Made by a program: the position numbers and the translations under genes. Positions 61,838 through 64,000 of a stretch of 64,000 nucleotides of DNA are shown here, piece by piece. The DNA is from Pseudodesulfovibrio pelocollis (GTDB lineage: Bacteria > Desulfobacterota > Desulfovibrionia > Desulfovibrionales > Desulfovibrionaceae), in the NCBI RefSeq assembly GCF_030282845.1, contig NZ_JASTWE010000012.1, positions 1-64,000 of the forward strand, read 5' to 3'. A model generated the notes under the pieces. It was given only the letters and a program-made list of their open reading frames with translations. It made no database searches and was not told the DNA's origin. Position 1 is the stretch's first letter. Each line of letters begins with the position of its first letter.

Positions 61838-62119
61838 CTAGTCGATCCAGGCGCCCAGGGCCTCGACGATCTTCTGGGCCTGGGCCTGGCTCGAGATGTT
61901 GAACTTGGACTTGGGCCGGTAGGTGCCGTCCACCTTCTGGTAGCGGCGGATGGAGAACTTTTCCGGGCCGAATTCGCCCTTGGCGCGATTGAACTCCTGG
62001 TAGCGGAAGACGATAATGGTCCAGGCGCCCTTGGACAGGACGACCTTGTCCAGCTCCTTGACGATGAGCTGGTTATCCTCGGAATAATTGATGGTGATCT
62101 CTTCAACGGTGGTTGCCAT
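61838..62119 (-). CDS. Small conserved-looking protein, possibly PC4/YdbC-like
   Basis: A 93-aa acidic/basic balanced protein. The part WTIIVFRYQEF followed by KFSIRRYQKVDGTYRPKSKFNIS and an amphipathic C-terminal helix (QAQKIVEALGAW) resembles the PC4/YdbC single-stranded-DNA-binding fold, but I cannot prove membership. AGGAGC precedes the ATG. As the first gene of an operon with endonuclease IV and a HAD phosphatase it may bind ssDNA or RNA during repair. Neighbouring genes make this plausible, not certain. Confidence 0.7.
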   Translation of the reverse strand: MATTVEEITINYSEDNQLIVKELDKVVLSKGAWTIIVFRYQEFNRAKGEFGPEKFSIRRYQKVDGTYRPKSKFNISSQAQAQKIVEALGAWID

Positions 62120-62168
62120 GGACTGCTCCTTGCGATGATGCTCGCCCCTGGGGGCGGCAGGGCTCTAC

Positions 62169-62400
62169 CAGGCTGGTTAAAAACGTCCGATTGCTGCGTT
62201 GCTTCAAAAAGGTCAAACCCTCGCGTACAGGAAGTACATCTCTGCTCTCATGATCCGTAAGGCTCGAAGACTCGCCAACGGCTCAAGGGCTTCGGTCTTG
62301 CCCTTTTTTCGCGCCTATCGCTGCTGTCTTGATCCGTAGGATTCGCCGAAGACGGCTCATCAACGGCTCAAACTGCACTCGAACATTTTTAACCAGCCTG
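62169..62400. repeat. 232-bp element with 18-bp terminal inverted repeats (MITE-like)
   Basis: The ends read CAGGCTGGTTAAAAACGT (62169-62186) and ACATTTTTAACCAGCCTG (62383-62400), complementary at 17 of 18 positions. Inside there are two imperfect direct repeats, 62251-62286 and 62330-62371, sharing GATCCGTA, GAAGAC and CAACGGCTCAA. No coding frame or target-site duplication is evident. The AT-rich ends and absence of genes fit a non-autonomous transposon relic or a dispersed chromosomal repeat. It lies between the nfo operon and the RRM gene. Confidence 0.72.
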
Positions 62401-62707
62401 CAAAATGACGGTTTCAAAGGGCTCTACCTCTACATAGGTAATGGGCAAAGGGCAAGGGGCCGCCAGGAGCCCGGCCCGAACCAGGCACAGGGGCTCCCAA
62501 CCGGAAAGAACGCCTGGAGAAACGGGAATCGGGTTGACGAAACAATCGCCCTGGCGTAACGGCAGTATTACTCTGCGCTCCTGCCTCGCCATGGGCGGGC
62601 CGGGCGCACGGGCTGGCATTGGCGCGGGGCGGCCGCCGCACCGCCGGGAGCGACCCGGCGGGCAGCCCCTTCCCGCCGGATTCCCATTTCATTTGGAGCC
62701 TCTTGCA
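62401..62707 (+). other. Leader region of the RRM gene (about 300 bases), no gene
   Basis: GC-rich stretch between the inverted-repeat element and the RRM start. TTGACG (62534-62539) with a 17-base spacer before TAACGG (62557-62562) is a possible weak promoter. Several short GC-rich inverted repeats precede the RRM start, with GGAG 10 bases before the ATG. A long leader is common for RRM-type cold-shock genes, but no cold-shock box was found. Confidence 0.4.
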
Positions 62708-62968
62708 ATGAAAAGCATTTATGTCGGCAACATTCCCTTCAGCGTTTCCGAAAACGACATCCGCGACATGTTCGGCGCCTTTGGCCGGGTTGTGGCCGTG
62801 AAACTGGTGGAAGACCGCGAGACCGGCCGTTTTCGCGGCTTCGGCTTTGTGGAAATGGACGACGCCGACGCCCTGGCGGCCATCGAGGCCCTGGACGGCA
62901 AGGACATGGGCGGACGGACCCTCAAGGTCAACGAAGCGCGGCCCAGAGAACCCCGCCCCCGCCGCTAG
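62708..62968 (+). CDS. Small RRM RNA-binding protein
   Basis: An 86-aa single RRM. RNP2 IYVGNI lies at residues 4-9 and RNP1 RGFGFVEM at 43-50, with a basic tail (REPRPRR). Such glycine-free short RRM proteins are frequent in cyanobacteria and some deltaproteobacteria and bind RNA, often induced by cold. Start ATG at 62708 behind GGAG. It has a long leader. Downstream is a GC-rich stretch with a weak CACCGG/CCGGTG hairpin. Confidence 0.92.
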   Translation: MKSIYVGNIPFSVSENDIRDMFGAFGRVVAVKLVEDRETGRFRGFGFVEMDDADALAAIEALDGKDMGGRTLKVNEARPREPRPRR

Positions 62969-63112
62969 ACGCCCACCGGCCCCCATCCGGTGCGCACCCC
63001 GCCCCCGGGGCGGCTTCCGGCGCATGGCCGGGGTCTGAAGTCGTGCCGTGCGACCTGCCGCGAATCCCGAAAATGCGCCGCGCCAAAGCCCTTCCCGGCC
63101 GCCTGGGTCCTG

Positions 63113-63748
63113 TCAATCGGCCAGGGCCAGCCGCAGGCCAAAGCTGACAAAGAGGGCGCCCACGGCCCGCTTGATCCAGACGCCAAAGCGCCCGCCGCCG
63201 CCGAACATGGTGGAGAGCCGGGCCGCGGACCACGCCCAGAGCAGGTTGATCAGGGTGCCGTTGACCGTGAAGATGACGCCCAGCAGCAGAAAGGCCATGG
63301 AACCGGACCCGGCATCCACGAACTGGGGCAGAAAGGCGAGGAAGAAGAGGGCCACCTTGGGATTGAGGGCGTTGGTCAGAAACCCCTGGGTGAAGACCTT
63401 GCGGGCCGGAACCCGGGCCAGCCTTTCGCCGCCCTTTCCGTCCGAGGGAGCGCGGCCATTGCCCCGGCCAAGGAGCATGACCGCGCCTATCCACACCAGA
63501 TAGGCCGCGCCCACCAGCTTGACCACCAGAAATGCCGTGGCCGAGGTGGCCAGGATGGCAGACAACCCCAGCGCTGCCGCAAACACATGCACAAAGCACC
63601 CGGCCCCGATGCCCAGCGCGGCCACGCACCCGTCGCGCAGCCCGTGGGCCGCGCTGCGGCTGACGATATAGGCCACATCCTGGCCCGGCGTGATGTTCAG
63701 GAGCAGGCCGGAGACAACAAACAGCGCAAGATCGTGGGTGCCGAACAT
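63113..63748 (-). CDS. LysE/RhtB-family amino-acid exporter
   Basis: A 211-aa inner membrane protein with about six hydrophobic helices. The N-terminal NITPGQDVAYIVSRS and NPKVALFFLAFLPQF are the family signatures. It likely exports an amino acid or a similar metabolite by proton exchange. The ATG at 63748 follows GAGGAAT, so a longer upstream form is unlikely. The gene is alone on its strand here; substrate unknown. Confidence 0.9.
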   Translation of the reverse strand: MFGTHDLALFVVSGLLLNITPGQDVAYIVSRSAAHGLRDGCVAALGIGAGCFVHVFAAALGLSAILATSATAFLVVKLVGAAYLVWIGAVMLLGRGNGRAPSDGKGGERLARVPARKVFTQGFLTNALNPKVALFFLAFLPQFVDAGSGSMAFLLLGVIFTVNGTLINLLWAWSAARLSTMFGGGGRFGVWIKRAVGALFVSFGLRLALAD

Positions 63749-63927
63749 GGGATTCCTCGTGGCGGATTTTCCGCGCCCGATGGCAGGGGCGGTCACTCCG
63801 GGCTACGCCCGGGCCGGGGCGGAGTCAAGGCCCTGGACTGAGCAGGAGCTCAGACCGATGGCGACACGACAAGCCGACAAGCCTTTGACCCTAATGAATG
63901 CCTTTCGCGGGCAATGGCATGCGTCCA

Positions 63928-63957
63928 TTGACAAGACCCCTCGGATAAACATATTAT
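63928..63957 (+). promoter_or_regulatory. Sigma-70-type promoter for the gene at 63985
   Basis: TTGACA (63928-63933) is followed after 17-18 bases by ATATTA/TATTAT (63951-63957), a good -35 and a fair -10. The start codon lies about 30 bases further on. The local AT-richness and the spacing support it. Confidence 0.6.
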
Positions 63958-63984
63958 TTTGGAAACCATTACCAAGGAGACTTG

Positions 63985-64000
63985 ATGTTTACGCATTTGG
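63985..64000 (+). CDS. Start of a truncated gene at the window edge
   Basis: ATG at 63985 with AAGGAGA at 63974-63980 at ideal ribosome-binding distance, preceded by a sigma-70-type promoter. Only five codons (MFTHL) are inside the window, so the product cannot be named. Confidence 0.6.

Noticed and set aside
1-64000. tRNA, rRNA, CRISPR array, intact insertion sequence or prophage
   Set aside because: I looked for clover-leaf patterns, regularly spaced repeats, transposases and phage structural genes and found none; a search program could still find a tRNA I missed.

Overview
The window comes from a high-GC bacterial chromosome. Gene content and style fit a sulfate-reducing deltaproteobacterium of the Desulfovibrio/Pseudodesulfovibrio kind, though no rRNA or species marker is present. 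Supporting this are a CheD/HDOD pair, many radical SAM enzymes, a large nonulosonic-acid (flagellin or surface glycan) island, and housekeeping genes such as fabD, aroE, nadE and nfo. Taxonomy is an inference.

Layout. Positions 1-1772 hold a visibly AT-richer two-gene unit: an ABC-type ATPase and a DUF4276/Toprim-like partner, resembling two-component OLD-like defence modules. Positions 1829-5048 carry a small membrane protein, a radical SAM enzyme, a SPOR lipoprotein, an HU/IHF protein and a HIT protein. Positions 5219-8868 encode a PglF-PglE-PglD-like set for UDP-N,N'-diacetylbacillosamine-type sugars. Positions 9101-18968 are mainly housekeeping: FabD, AroE, a cyclophilin, HDOD and CheD, an MsbA-like exporter, a phosphoesterase, a cell-wall amidase and a radical SAM protein.

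Positions 18976-43491 form one long minus-strand glycan island of lower GC. It includes galE, a LegB-like dehydratase, a PtmA-like SDR, two NeuB-type synthases, a HisH/HisF/WbpG amidotransferase trio, a PtmE-like nucleotidyltransferase, two cytidylyltransferases, a 2-epimerase, aminotransferase, sulfotransferase, methyltransferases and glycosyltransferases. Within it most genes overlap or nearly touch. At the larger internal gaps (before the genes starting at 23089, 29069, 30407, 31435 and 42069) I find related intergenic sequences. Two of these align without gaps at 53 of 76 positions. This leader or junction family is the most unusual feature of the window.

Positions 44047-50780 are a second glycan block, mostly on the plus strand: radical SAM, 2-epimerase, GT9, FkbM and GT2. 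NAD synthetase and a DUF115/MptE-like protein follow. Positions 54452-63748 hold a reductase, peroxiredoxin, M16 peptidase, a small-protein/nfo/HAD operon, a 232-bp inverted-repeat-bounded element, an RRM protein and a LysE exporter. The window ends at the start of a truncated gene.

Inferred joint role: the two glycan regions could make activated legionaminic-acid-like sugars, some amidinated, sulfated or methylated, and transfer them to flagellin or surface polysaccharide. I saw no tRNA, rRNA, CRISPR array, intact insertion sequence or prophage.
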